Positions 26,641 to 40,600 of a stretch of DNA of 64,000 nt are shown in pieces. The position numbers and the translations under genes are program-made. The first letter of the stretch is position 1, and every line of letters starts with the position of its first letter. Below the pieces are notes generated by a model, which saw only the letters and a list, made by a program, of their open reading frames with translations, did not search any database and was not told the origin of the DNA. Origin of the DNA: Calliopsis andreniformis (taxonomy: Eukaryota > Arthropoda > Insecta > Hymenoptera > Andrenidae); contig NW_027480547.1 of assembly GCF_051401765.1 (NCBI RefSeq), forward strand, positions 186,001-250,000. The letters run 5' to 3'.

Positions 26641-29600
26641 CCCAATCTGCAATATTGAATCCTCAATACTCAATCTTCAATCTTCAATCCTCAATTCTCA
26701 ATCCTCAACACTCAATCCTCAATCCTCAATCCTCAATCCCCAATCCTCAATCTTCAGTCCTCTATCCTCAATCCTCAATCCTCAATCCTCAATCCTCAAT
26801 CTTCAATACTCAATACTCAATCTTCAATCCTCAATCCTCAATCCTCAGTCCTCAATCCTCAATCCTCAATCCTCAATCCTCAATCTTCAATCCTCAATAC
26901 TCAATCTGCAATCCTCAATTCTCAATCATCAATACTCAATCCTCAATGCTCAATCTTCAATCCTCAATCCTCAATTCTCAATCCTCAAAACTCAATCCTC
27001 AGTCGTCAATCCTCAATTCCCAATCCTCAATCTTCAATCCTCAATCCTCAATCATTCAATCCTCAATCCTCAATCCTCAATCCCCAATCTTCAATCTTCA
27101 ATCCTCAATAGTCAATCTTCAATCCTCAATCCTCAATCCTCAATCCTCAATCCTCAATCCGCAATCCTCAATCCTCAATCTTCAATCCTCAGTACTCAAT
27201 CCTCAACCCTCAATCTTCAATCCTCAATCCTCAATCCTCATTCTTCAATCCTCAACACCCAGTCCTCAATCTTCAATCCTCGACCCTCAATCCTCAATTC
27301 TCAATCCTCAATCCTCAACGCTCAGACCTCAAGCATCAATACTCAACCGTCAGTCCTCGTCCGCAATCCACAACCCTCAATCCTCAATCCTCAATCTTCG
27401 ATCATCAATATTCAATCATCAAACCTCAATCTTCAATCCTCTATCCTCAATCCTCAATCCTGAATGTTCAATCCTCAATACCCAATCCTCAATCTTCAAT
27501 CCTCAATACTCAATCCTCAATCGTCAATCCTCAATCCTCAGTCCTCAAACCTCAATCCTGAATCCTCAATCCTGAATCCTCAATCTTCAGCCCTCAGTCC
27601 TCAACAATCAATTGTCAGTCCTCAATCCTCAATCCTCAATCCTCAATCCTCTATCTTCAATCCTCAATACTCAATCTTCAATCCTCAATCCTCAATCCTC
27701 AATCCTCAATCCTCAATCCTCAATCCTCAATCGTCAATCTTCTGCCCTCAGTCCTCAACAATCAGTTGTCAATCCTCAATCCTCAATACAACATCAACAA
27801 TTCACAGTTTTCAATACTGAATACTCAATCTGCAATCTTGAAATCTCTATCCAGAAACATCAATTCTCATCACTCAACCCTCAACACTCCGTCCCCAATC
27901 CTCAATCTTCAATACTCAATCCTCAACCCTCACTCCTCAGTCCTCAATCCTCGATCCTCAATCCTCAATCCTCAATCCTCAACCCGCAATCCTCAGTCCT
28001 GAAACCTCAATCCCGAATCCTCAATCCTGAATCCGCAAACTTCAGTCCTCAGTCCTCAGTCCTCAACAATCAATTGTCAATGCTCAATCCTCAATAGAAT
28101 ATCCTCAATTCACAGTTTTCAATACTCAATCCCCATTCTTCAATCTTCAAATCTCAATCCACAAACATCAATTCTCATTACTCAACCCTCAACACTCAGT
28201 CCTCAATCTTCAATCCTCAATCCTCAATCCGCAATCTTGAATCCTCAATACTCAATCTTCAATCCTCAATCCTCAATTCTCAATACTCAACACTCAACAC
28301 TCAATCCTCAATCCTCAATTCTCAATGCCCAATCCTCAATCTTCAATCCTCTATCCTCAATCCTCAATCCTCAATCCTCAATCCTCAATCTTCAATACTC
28401 ATTACTCAATCTTCAATCCTCAATCCTCAATCCTCAATCCTCAATCCTCAATCCTCAATCTTCAATCCTCAATACTCAATCTGCAATCCTCAATTCTCAA
28501 TCATCAATACTCAATCCTCAATGCTCAATCTTCAATCCTCAATCCTCAATTCTCAATCCTCAATACTCAATCCTCAGTCGTCAATCCTCAATTCCCAATC
28601 CTCAATCTTCAATCCTCAATCCTCAATCATTCAATCCTCAATCCTCAATCCTCAATCCCCAATCTTCAATCTTCAATCCTCAATAGTCAATCTTCAATCC
28701 TCAATCCTCAATCCTCAATCCTCAATCCTCAATCCGCAATCCTCAATCCTCAATCTTCAATCCTCAGTACTCAATCCTCAAACCTCAATCTTCAATCCTC
28801 AATCCTCAATCCTCATTCTTCAATCCTCAACACCCAGTCATCAATCTTCAATCCTCAATCCTCAATCCTCAATTCTCAATCCTCAATCCTCAACGCTCAG
28901 ACCTCAAGCATCAATACTCAACCGTCAGTCCTCGTCCGCAATCCACAACCCTCAATCCTCAATCCTCAATCTTCGATCATCAATATTCAATCATCAAACC
29001 TCAATCTTCAATCCTCTATCCTCAATCCTCAATCCTGAATGTTCAATCCTCAATACCCAATCCTCAATCTTCAATCCTCAATACTCAATCCTCAATCCTC
29101 AATCCTCAATCCTCAGTCCTCAAACCTCAATCCTGAATCCTCAATCCTGAATCCTCAATCTTCAGCCCTCAGTCCTCAACAATCAATTGTCAGTCCTCAA
29201 TCCTCAATCCTCAATCCTCAATCCTCTATCTTCAATCCTCAATACTCAATCTTCAATCCTCAATCCTCAATCCTCAATCCTCAATCCTCAATCCTCAATC
29301 CTCAATCCTCAATCCTCAATCCTCAATCCTCAATCGTCAATCTTCTGCCCTCAGTCCTCAACAATCAGTTGTCAATCCTCAATCCTCAATACAACATCAT
29401 CAATTCACAGTTTTCAATACTGAATACTCAATCTGCAATCTTCAAATCTCTATCCAGAAACATCAATTCTCATCACTCAACCCTCAACACTCCGTCCCCA
29501 ATCCTCAATCTTCAATACTCAATCCTCAATCCTCAATCATCAATCCTCAATTTTCAATCCTCAATACTCAATCTTCAATCATCAATCCTCAATCGTCAAT

Positions 29601-32600
29601 CCTCAGTCCTCAATCCTCAATCCTCAATCCTCAACCCTCAATCCTCAGTCCTGAAACCTCAATCCCGAATCCTCAATCCTGAATCCGCAAGCTTCAGTCC
29701 TGAGTCCTCAACAATCAATCGTCAATCCTCAATCCTCAATAGAATATCCTCAATTCACAGTTTTCAATACTCAAATCCCCATTCTTCAATCTTCAAGTCT
29801 CAATCCACAAACATCAATTCTCATCACTCAGCCCTCAACACTCAGTCCTCAATCTTCAATCCTCAATCCTCAATCCGCAATCTTGAATCCTCAATACTCA
29901 ATCTTCAATCCTCAATCCTCAATTCTCAATCCTCAATACTCAATCCTCAATCGTCAATCCTCAATTCCCAATCCTCAATCTTCAATCCTCAATCCTCAAT
30001 CTTCAGTCCTCAATCCTCAATCCTCAATCCCCAATCCTCAATCTTCAATCCTCAATACTCAATCTTCAATCCTCAATCCTCAATCCTCAATCCTCAATCC
30101 GCAATCCTCAATCCTCAATCTTCAATCCTCAATACTCAATCCTCAACCCTCAACCTTCAATCCTCAATCCTCAATCCTCATTCTTCAATCCTCAACACCC
30201 AGTCCTCAATCTTCAATCCTCAATCCTCAATCCTCAATTCTCAATCCTCAATCCTCAACGCTCAGACCTCAAGCATCAATACTCAACCCTCAGTCCTCGT
30301 CCGCAATCCACAACCCTCAATCCTCAATCCTCAATCTTCGATCATCAATATTCAATCATCAATCCTCAATCTTCAATCCTCTATCCTCAATCCTCAATCC
30401 TGAATGTTCAATCCTCAATACCCAATCCTCAATCTTCAATCCTCAGTACTCAATCCTCAATCCTCAATCCTCAATCCTCAATACTCAATCCTCAATCTTC
30501 AATCCTCAATCCTCAATCCTCAATCCTCAATCCGCAATCCTCAATCCTCAATTCTCAATCCTCAATCCTCAACGCTCAGACCTCAAGCATCAATACTCAA
30601 CCCTCAGTCCTCGTCCGCAATCCACAACCCTCAATCCTCAATCCTCAATCTTCGATCATCAATATTCAATCATCAATCCTCAATCTTCAATCCTCTATCC
30701 TCAATCCTCAATCCTGAATGTTCAATCCTCAATACCCAATCCTCAATCTTCAATCCTCAATACTCAATCCTCAATCCTCAATCCTCAATCCTCAGTCCTC
30801 AAACCTCAATCCTGAATCCTCAATCCTGAATCCTCAATCTTCAGCCCTCAGTCGTCAACAATCAATTGTCAGTCCTCAATCCTCAATAGGGTATACCCAA
30901 TTCACAGTTTTGAACACTGAATCCCCAATCTTCAATCTTCAAATCTCAATCCACTAACATCAATTCTCATCACTCAACGCTCAACACTCAGACCCCAATC
31001 CTCAATCTTCAATCCCCAATCCTCAATCCTCAATACTCAATCCTCAATCTTCAATCCTCAATACTCAATCTTCAATCCTCAATCCTCAATCCTCAATCCT
31101 CAATCCTCAATCCTCAATCCTCAATCCTCAATCGTCAATCTCCAATCCTGAATACTCAATCTTCAATCCTCAATCCTCAACCCTCACTCCTCAGTCCTCA
31201 ATCCTCGATCCTCAATCCTCAATCCTCAATCCTCAACCCGCAATCCTCAGTCCTGAAACCTCAATCCCGAATCCTCAATCCTGAATCCGCAAACTTCAGT
31301 CCTCAGTCCTCAGTCCTCAACAATCAATTGTCAATCCTCAATCCTCAATAGAATATCCTCAATTCACAGTTTTCAATACTCAATCCCCATTCTTCAATCT
31401 TCAAATCTCAATCCACAAACATCAATTCTCATCACTCAACCCTCAACACTCAGTCCTCAATCTTCAATCCTCAATCCTCAATCCGCAATCTTGAATCCTC
31501 AATACTCAATCTTCAATCCTCAATCCTCAATTCTCAATCCTCAACACTCAACACTCAATCCTCAATCCTCAATCCTCAATGCCCAATCCTCAATCTTCAA
31601 TCCTCTATCCTCAATCCTCAATCCTCAATCCTCAATCCTCAATCTTCAATACTCATTACTCAATCTTCAATCCTCAATCCTCAATCCTCAATGCCCAATC
31701 CTCAATCTTCAATCCTCTATCCTCAATCCTCAATCCTCAATCCTCAATCCTCAATCTTCAATACTCATTACTCAATCTGCAATCCTCAATTCTCAATCAT
31801 CAATACTCAATCCTCAATGCTCAATCTTCAATCCTCAATCCTCAATTCTCAATCCTCAATACTCAATCCTCAGTCGTCAATCCTCAATTCCCAATCCTCA
31901 ATCTTCAATCGTCAATCCTCAATCATTCAATCCTCAATCCTCAATCCTCAATCCCCAATCTTCAATCTTCAATCCTCTATCCTCAATCCTCAATCCTGAA
32001 TGTTCAATCCTCAATACCCAATCCTCAATCTTCAATCCTCAATACTCAATCCTCAATCCTCAATCCTCAATCCTCAGTCCTCAAACCTCAATCCTGAATC
32101 CTCAATCCTGAATCCTCAATCTTCAGCCCTCAGTCGTCAACAATCAATTGTCAGTCCTCAATCCTCAATAGAGTATACCCAATTCACAGTTTTCAACACT
32201 GAATCCCCAATCTTCAATCTTCAAATCTCAATCCACTAACATCAATTCTCATCACTCAACGCTCAACACTCAGACCCCAATCCTCAATCTTCAATCCCCA
32301 ATCCTCAATCCTCAATACTCAATCCTCAATCTTCAATCCTCAATACTCAATCTTCAATCCTCAATCCTCAATCCTCAATCCTCAATCCTCAATCCTCAAT
32401 CCTCAATCCTCAATCGTCAATCTCCAATCCTGAATACTCAATCTTCAATCCTCAATCCTCAACCCTCACTCCTCAGTCCTCAATCCTAGATCCTCAATCC
32501 TCAATCCTCAATCCTCAACCCGCAATCCTCAGTCCTGAAACCTCAATCCCGAATCCTCAATCCTGACTCCGCAAACTTCAGTCCTCAGACCTCAGTCCTC

Positions 32601-34640
32601 AACAATCAATTGTCAATCCTCAATCCTCAATAGAATATCCTCAATTCACAGTTTTCAATACTCAATCCCCAATCTTCAATCTTCAATCCTCATAGTCAAT
32701 CTGCAATCCTCAATCCTCAATCCTCAATCCTCAATCCGCAATCCTCAATCCTCAATCTTCAATCCTCAATACTCAATCCTCAACCGTCAACCTTCAATCC
32801 TCAATCCTCAATCCTCATTCTTCAATCCTCAACACCCAGTCCTCAATCTTCAATCCTCAATCCTCAATCCTCAATTCTCAATCCTCAATCCTCAACGCTC
32901 AGACCTCAAGCATCAATACTCAACCCTCAGTCCTCGTCCGCAATCCACAACCCTCAATCCTCAATCCTCAATCTTCGATCATCAATATTCAATCATCAAT
33001 CCTCAGTCTTCAATCCTCTATCCTCAATCCTCAATCCTGAATGTTCAATCCTCAATACCCAATCCTCAATCTTCAATCCTCAATACTCAATCCTCAATCC
33101 TCAATCCTCAATCCTCAGTCCTCAAACCGCAATCCTGAATCCTCAATCCTGAATCCTCAATCTTCAGCCCTCAGTCCTCAACAATCAATTGTCAGTCCTC
33201 AATCCTCAATAGAGTGTACCCAATTCACAGTTTTCAACACTGAATCCCCAATCTTCAATCTTCAAATCTCAATCCACTAACATCAATTCTCATCACTCAA
33301 CGCTCAACACTCAGACCCCAATCCTCAATCTTCAATCCCCAATCCTCAATCCTCAATACTCAATCCTCAATCTTCAATCCTCAATACTCAATCTTCAATC
33401 CTCAATCCTCAATCCTCAATCCTCAATCCTCAATCCTCAATCCTCAATCCTCAATCGTCAATCTCCAATCCTGAATACTCAATCTTCAATCCTCAATCCT
33501 CAACCCTCACTCCTCAGTCCTCAATCCTCGATCCTCAATCCTCAATCCTCAATCCTCAACCCGCAATCCTCAGTCCTGAAACCTCAATCCCGAATCCTCA
33601 ATCCTGAATCCGCAAACTTCAGTCCTCAATCCTCAGTCCTCAACAATCAATTGTCAATCCTCAATCCTCAATAGAATATCCTCAATTCACAGTTTTCAAT
33701 ACTCAATCCCCATTCTTCAATCTTCAAATCTCAATCCACAAACATCAATTCTCATCACTCAACCCTCAACACTCAGTCCTCAATCTTCAATCCTCAATCC
33801 TCAATCCGCAATCTTGAATCCTCAATACTCAATCTTCAATCCTCAATCCTCAATTCTCAATCCTCAACACTCAATCCTCAATCCTCAATCCTCAATGCCC
33901 AATCCTCAATCTTCAATCCTCTATCCTCAATCCTCAATCCTCAATCCTCAATCCTCAATCTTCAATACTCATTACTCAATCTTCAATCCTCAATCCTCAA
34001 TCCTCAGTCCTCAATACTCAATCCTCAATCATCAATCCTCAATCCTCAATCTTCAATCCTCTATCCTCAATCCTCAATCCTCAATCCCCAATCCTCAATC
34101 TTCAATCCTCAATCTTCAATCCTCAATCATCAATCCTCAATTATCAAACCTCAATACTCAATCTTCAATCCTCAATCCTCAATCCTCAATCCTCAATCCT
34201 CAATCCTCAATCCTCAATCCTCAACCCTCAATCCTCAGTCCTGAAACCTCAATCCCGAATCCTCAATCCTGAATCGGCAAACTTCAGTCCTCAGTCCTCA
34301 GTCCTCAACAATCAATTGTCAATCCTCAATCCTCAATAGAATATCCTCAATTCACAGTTTTCAATACTCAATCCCCATTCTTCAATCTTCAAATCTCAAT
34401 CCGCAAACATCAATTCTCATCACTCAACCCTCAACACTCAGTCCTCAACCTTCAATCCTCAATCCTCAATCCGCAATATTGAATCCTCAATACTCAATCT
34501 TCAATCCTCAATCCTCAATTCTCAATCCTCAACACTCAATCCTCAATCCTCAATCCTCAATCCCCAATCCTCAATCTTCAATCCTCTATCCTCAATCTTC
34601 AATCCTCAATACTCAATCTTCAACCCTCAATCTTCAATCT
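24195..34640 (+). repeat. 10,445-bp duplication, copy 1
   Basis: Marker order is F 24395, F 24625, A 24945, F2 25317, B 25637, C 26525, F 27325, D 27799, C 28107, F 28900, D 29402, E 29752, F 30265, F 30579, A 30899, C 31361, A 32181, C 32643, F 32902, A 33222, C 33684, C 34349. The same series recurs 10,445 bp downstream at every landmark I compared. Near 31,680 a short segment is itself duplicated (two AATGCCCAATCCTC elements about 112 bp apart, near 31,579 and 31,691). A single-base deletion in CCTCATAGTC near 32,692 is shared with copy 2. Confidence 0.92.
32605..32710 (+). repeat. Truncated C core (exemplar of 4 copies)
   Basis: The dyad, bridge and anchor are normal. After AATACTCAATCCCC the sequence switches to AATCTTCAATCTTCAATCC and ATAGTCAATCTGC, and the usual tail with CACAAACATC is missing. 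The same junction occurs at anchors 32643, 43088, 50308 and 52590. The copies at 32643 and 43088 lack one A (CTCATAGTC) relative to 50308 and 52590 (CTCAATAGTC). This shifts the next A core from 580 to 579 bp away. It looks like a second fossil recombination breakpoint spread by amplification. Confidence 0.78.
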
Positions 34641-37600
34641 TCAATCCTCAATCCTCAATCCTCAATCCTCAATCCGCAATCCCCAATCCTCAATCTTCAA
34701 TCCTCAATACTCAATCCTCAACCCTCAATCTTCAATCCTCAATCCTCAATCCTCATTCTTCAATCCTCAACACCCAGTCCTCAATCTTCAATCCTCAATC
34801 CTCAATCCTCAATTCTCAATCCTCAATCCTCAACGCTCAGACCTCAAGCATCAATACTCAACCCTCAGTCCTCGTCCGCAATCCACAACCCTCAATCCTC
34901 AATCCTCAATCTTCGATCATCAATATTCAATCCTCAATACTCAATCCTCAACCCTCAATCTTCAATCCTCAATCCTCAATCCCCATTCTTCAATCCTCAA
35001 CACCCAGTCCTCAATCTTCAATCCTCAATCCTCAATCCTCAATTCTCAATCCTCAATCCTCAACGCTCAGACCTCAAGCATCAATACTCAACCCTCAGTC
35101 CTCGTCCGCAATCCACAACCCTCAATCCACAATCCTCAATCTTCGATCATCAATATTCAATCATCAATCCTCAATCTTCAATCCTCTATCCTCAATCCTC
35201 AATCCTGAATGTTCAATCCTCAATACCCAATCCTCAATCTTCAATCCTCAGTTCTCAATCCTCAATCCTCAATCCTCAATCCTCAGTCCTCAAACCTCAA
35301 TCCTCAATCCTCAATCCTGAATCCTCAATCTTCAGCACTCAGTCCTCAACAATCAATTGTCAGTCCTCAATCCTCAATAGAGTATACCCAATTCACAGTT
35401 TTCAACACTGAATCCCCAATCTTCAATCTTCAAATCTCAATCCACTAACATCAATTCTCATCACTCAACGCTCAACACTCACACCCCAATCCTCAATCTT
35501 CAATCCCCAATCCTCAATCCTCAATACTCAATCCTCAATCTTCAATCCTCAATACTCAATATTCAATCCTCAATCCTCAATCCTCAATCCTCAATCCTCA
35601 ATCCTCAATCCTCAATCGTCAGTCTCCAATCCTGAATACTCAATCTTCAATCCTCAATCCTCAATCCTCACTCCTCAGTCCTCATTCTTCAATCCTCAAT
35701 ACCAAACCCGCAATCTTCAATCCTCAATCCTCAAACCTCAATTCGCAATCCTCAATCCTCAGACCTCAAGCATTAATACCCAACCATCAGTCCTCGTCCT
35801 CAATCTACAACCCTCAATACTCAATCTTCAATCATCAATATTCAACCTTCAATCCTCAGTCTCCAATACTCAATCCTCAATCCTCAATCCTCAATCCTCA
35901 AACCTCCATACCCAATCCTCAATCCTCAATCCTCAATCCTCAATCCTCAATCCTAAATCCTCAATCCTCAATCCTCAGTCCCCATACCACAATCCTGAAT
36001 CCTCAACCATGAATCCTCAATCTTCAGCCCTCAGTCCTCAACGATCAGTTGTCAATCCTCAATCCTCAATAGAATATCACCAATTCACAGATTTCAATAC
36101 TCAATACACAATCTGCAATCTTCAAATCTCTATCCTCCAACATCAATTCTCATCAATCATCCCTCAACACTCAGTCCTTTCTGTTCAATCCTCAATCCTC
36201 AATTCTTAAACTTCAATCCTCAATACTGAATCTTCAATCCTCAATCCTCAATCCTCAATCCTCAATCCTCAATCCTCAATCCTCAATCCTCAATCGTCAA
36301 TCTTCAATACTCAGTCCCCAATCCTCAATCTTCAATCCCCAATCCTCAATCCTCAATCCTCGATCCTCGAACCTCAATCCTCAGTCCTCAATCCTCAATC
36401 CTCAATGTTCAATCCGCAATACCCAATCCTCAATCTTCAATCCTCTATCCTCAACCCTCAGTCCTCAATCCCCAATCCTTAATCTTCAATCCTCAATCTT
36501 CAATCCTCAATCATCAATCCTCAATACTCAATCTTCAATCCTCAATCCTCAATCCTCAATCCTCAATCCTCAATCCTCAACCCTCAATCCTCAATCCTCA
36601 GTCGTCAATGCTCAATCCCAATCGTCAATCCTCAATCCTCAATCCTCAATTCTCAGTCGTCAATGCTCAATCCCCAATCCTCAATCTTCAATCCTCTATC
36701 CTCAATCCTCAATCCTCGATTCCCAATCCTCATTCTTCAATTCTCAATCTTCAATCCTCAATCATCAATCCTCAATTATCAAACCTCAATACTCAATCTT
36801 CAATCCTCAATCCTCAATCCTCAATCCTCAATCCTCAATCCTCAACCCGCAATCCTCAGTCCTGTAACCTCAATCCCGAATCCTCAATCCTGAATCCGCA
36901 AACTTCAGTCCTCAGTCCTCAGTCCTCAACAATCAATTGTCAATCCTCAATCCTCAATAGAATATCCTCAATTCACAGTTTTCAATACTCAATCCCCATT
37001 CTTCAATCTTCAAATCTCAATCCACAAACATCAATTCTCATCACTCAACCCTCAACACTCAGTCCTCAATCTTCAATCCTCAATCCCCAATCTGCAATAT
37101 TGAATCCTCAATACTCAATCTTCAATCTTCAATCCTCAATTCTCAATCCTCAACACTCAATCCTCAATCCTCAATCCTCAATCCCCAATCCTCAATCTTC
37201 AGTCCTCTATCCTCAATCCTCAATCCTCAATCCTCAATCCTCAATCTTCAATACTCAATACTCAATCTTCAATCCTCAATCCTCAATCCTCAGTCCTCAA
37301 TCCTCAATCCTCAATCCTCAATCCTCAATCTTCAATCCTCAATACTCAATCTGCAATCCTCAATTCTCAATCATCAATACTCAATCCTCAATGCTCAATC
37401 TTCAATCCTCAATCCTCAATTCTCAATCCTCAAAACTCAATCCTCAGTCGTCAATCCTCAATTCCCAATCCTCAATCTTCAATCCTCAATCCTCAATCAT
37501 TCAATCCTCAATCCTCAATCCTCAATCCCCAATCTTCAATCTTCAATCCTCAATAGTCAATCTTCAATCCTCAATCCTCAATCCTCAATCCTCAATCCTC

Positions 37601-40600
37601 AATCCGCAATCCTCAATCCTCAATCTTCAATCCTCAGTACTCAATCCTCAACCCTCAATCTTCAATCCTCAATCCTCAATCCTCATTCTTCAATCCTCAA
37701 CACCCAGTCCTCAATCTTCAATCCTCGACCCTCAATCCTCAATTCTCAATCCTCAATCCTCAACGCTCAGACCTCAAGCATCAATACTCAACCGTCAGTC
37801 CTCGTCCGCAATCCACAACCCTCAATCCTCAATCCTCAATCTTCGATCATCAATATTCAATCATCAAACCTCAATCTTCAATCCTCTATCCTCAATCCTC
37901 AATCCTGAATGTTCAATCCTCAATACCCAATCCTCAATCTTCAATCCTCAATACTCAATCCTCAATCGTCAATCCTCAATCCTCAGTCCTCAAACCTCAA
38001 TCCTGAATCCTCAATCCTGAATCCTCAATCTTCAGCCCTCAGTCCTCAACAATCAATTGTCAGTCCTCAATCCTCAATCCTCAATCCTCAATCCTCTATC
38101 TTCAATCCTCAATACTCAATCTTCAATCCTCAATCCTCAATCCTCAATCCTCAATCCTCAATCCTCAATCCTCAATCGTCAATCTTCTGCCCTCAGTCCT
38201 CAACAATCAGTTGTCAATCCTCAATCCTCAATACAACATCAACAATTCACAGTTTTCAATACTGAATACTCAATCTGCAATCTTGAAATCTCTATCCAGA
38301 AACATCAATTCTCATCACTCAACCCTCAACACTCCGTCCCCAATCCTCAATCTTCAATACTCAATCCTCAACCCTCACTCCTCAGTCCTCAATCCTCGAT
38401 CCTCAATCCTCAATCCTCAATCCTCAACCCGCAATCCTCAGTCCTGAAACCTCAATCCCGAATCCTCAATCCTGAATCCGCAAACTTCAGTCCTCAGTCC
38501 TCAGTCCTCAACAATCAATTGTCAATGCTCAATCCTCAATAGAATATCCTCAATTCACAGTTTTCAATACTCAATCCCCATTCTTCAATCTTCAAATCTC
38601 AATCCACAAACATCAATTCTCATTACTCAACCCTCAACACTCAGTCCTCAATCTTCAATCCTCAATCCTCAATCCGCAATCTTGAATCCTCAATACTCAA
38701 TCTTCAATCCTCAATCCTCAATTCTCAATACTCAACACTCAACACTCAATCCTCAATCCTCAATTCTCAATGCCCAATCCTCAATCTTCAATCCTCTATC
38801 CTCAATCCTCAATCCTCAATCCTCAATCCTCAATCTTCAATACTCATTACTCAATCTTCAATCCTCAATCCTCAATCCTCAATCCTCAATCCTCAATCCT
38901 CAATCTTCAATCCTCAATACTCAATCTGCAATCCTCAATTCTCAATCATCAATACTCAATCCTCAATGCTCAATCTTCAATCCTCAATCCTCAATTCTCA
39001 ATCCTCAATACTCAATCCTCAGTCGTCAATCCTCAATTCCCAATCCTCAATCTTCAATCCTCAATCCTCAATCATTCAATCCTCAATCCTCAATCCTCAA
39101 TCCCCAATCTTCAATCTTCAATCCTCAATAGTCAATCTTCAATCCTCAATCCTCAATCCTCAATCCTCAATCCTCAATCCGCAATCCTCAATCCTCAATC
39201 TTCAATCCTCAGTACTCAATCCTCAAACCTCAATCTTCAATCCTCAATCCTCAATCCTCATTCTTCAATCCTCAACACCCAGTCATCAATCTTCAATCCT
39301 CAATCCTCAATCCTCAATTCTCAATCCTCAATCCTCAACGCTCAGACCTCAAGCATCAATACTCAACCGTCAGTCCTCGTCCGCAATCCACAACCCTCAA
39401 TCCTCAATCCTCAATCTTCGATCATCAATATTCAATCATCAAACCTCAATCTTCAATCCTCTATCCTCAATCCTCAATCCTGAATGTTCAATCCTCAATA
39501 CCCAATCCTCAATCTTCAATCCTCAATACTCAATCCTCAATCCTCAATCCTCAATCCTCAGTCCTCAAACCTCAATCCTGAATCCTCAATCCTGAATCCT
39601 CAATCTTCAGCCCTCAGTCCTCAACAATCAATTGTCAGTCCTCAATCCTCAATCCTCAATCCTCAATCCTCTATCTTCAATCCTCAATACTCAATCTTCA
39701 ATCCTCAATCCTCAATCCTCAATCCTCAATCCTCAATCCTCAATCCTCAATCCTCAATCCTCAATCCTCAATCCTCAATCGTCAATCTTCTGCCCTCAGT
39801 CCTCAACAATCAGTTGTCAATCCTCAATCCTCAATACAACATCATCAATTCACAGTTTTCAATACTGAATACTCAATCTGCAATCTTCAAATCTCTATCC
39901 AGAAACATCAATTCTCATCACTCAACCCTCAACACTCCGTCCCCAATCCTCAATCTTCAATACTCAATCCTCAATCCTCAATCATCAATCCTCAATTTTC
40001 AATCCTCAATACTCAATCTTCAATCATCAATCCTCAATCGTCAATCCTCAGTCCTCAATCCTCAATCCTCAATCCTCAACCCTCAATCCTCAGTCCTGAA
40101 ACCTCAATCCCGAATCCTCAATCCTGAATCCGCAAGCTTCAGTCCTGAGTCCTCAACAATCAATCGTCAATCCTCAATCCTCAATAGAATATCCTCAATT
40201 CACAGTTTTCAATACTCAAATCCCCATTCTTCAATCTTCAAGTCTCAATCCACAAACATCAATTCTCATCACTCAGCCCTCAACACTCAGTCCTCAATCT
40301 TCAATCCTCAATCCTCAATCCGCAATCTTGAATCCTCAATACTCAATCTTCAATCCTCAATCCTCAATTCTCAATCCTCAATACTCAATCCTCAATCGTC
40401 AATCCTCAATTCCCAATCCTCAATCTTCAATCCTCAATCCTCAATCTTCAGTCCTCAATCCTCAATCCTCAATCCCCAATCCTCAATCTTCAATCCTCAA
40501 TACTCAATCTTCAATCCTCAATCCTCAATCCTCAATCCTCAATCCGCAATCCTCAATCCTCAATCTTCAATCCTCAATACTCAATCCTCAACCCTCAACC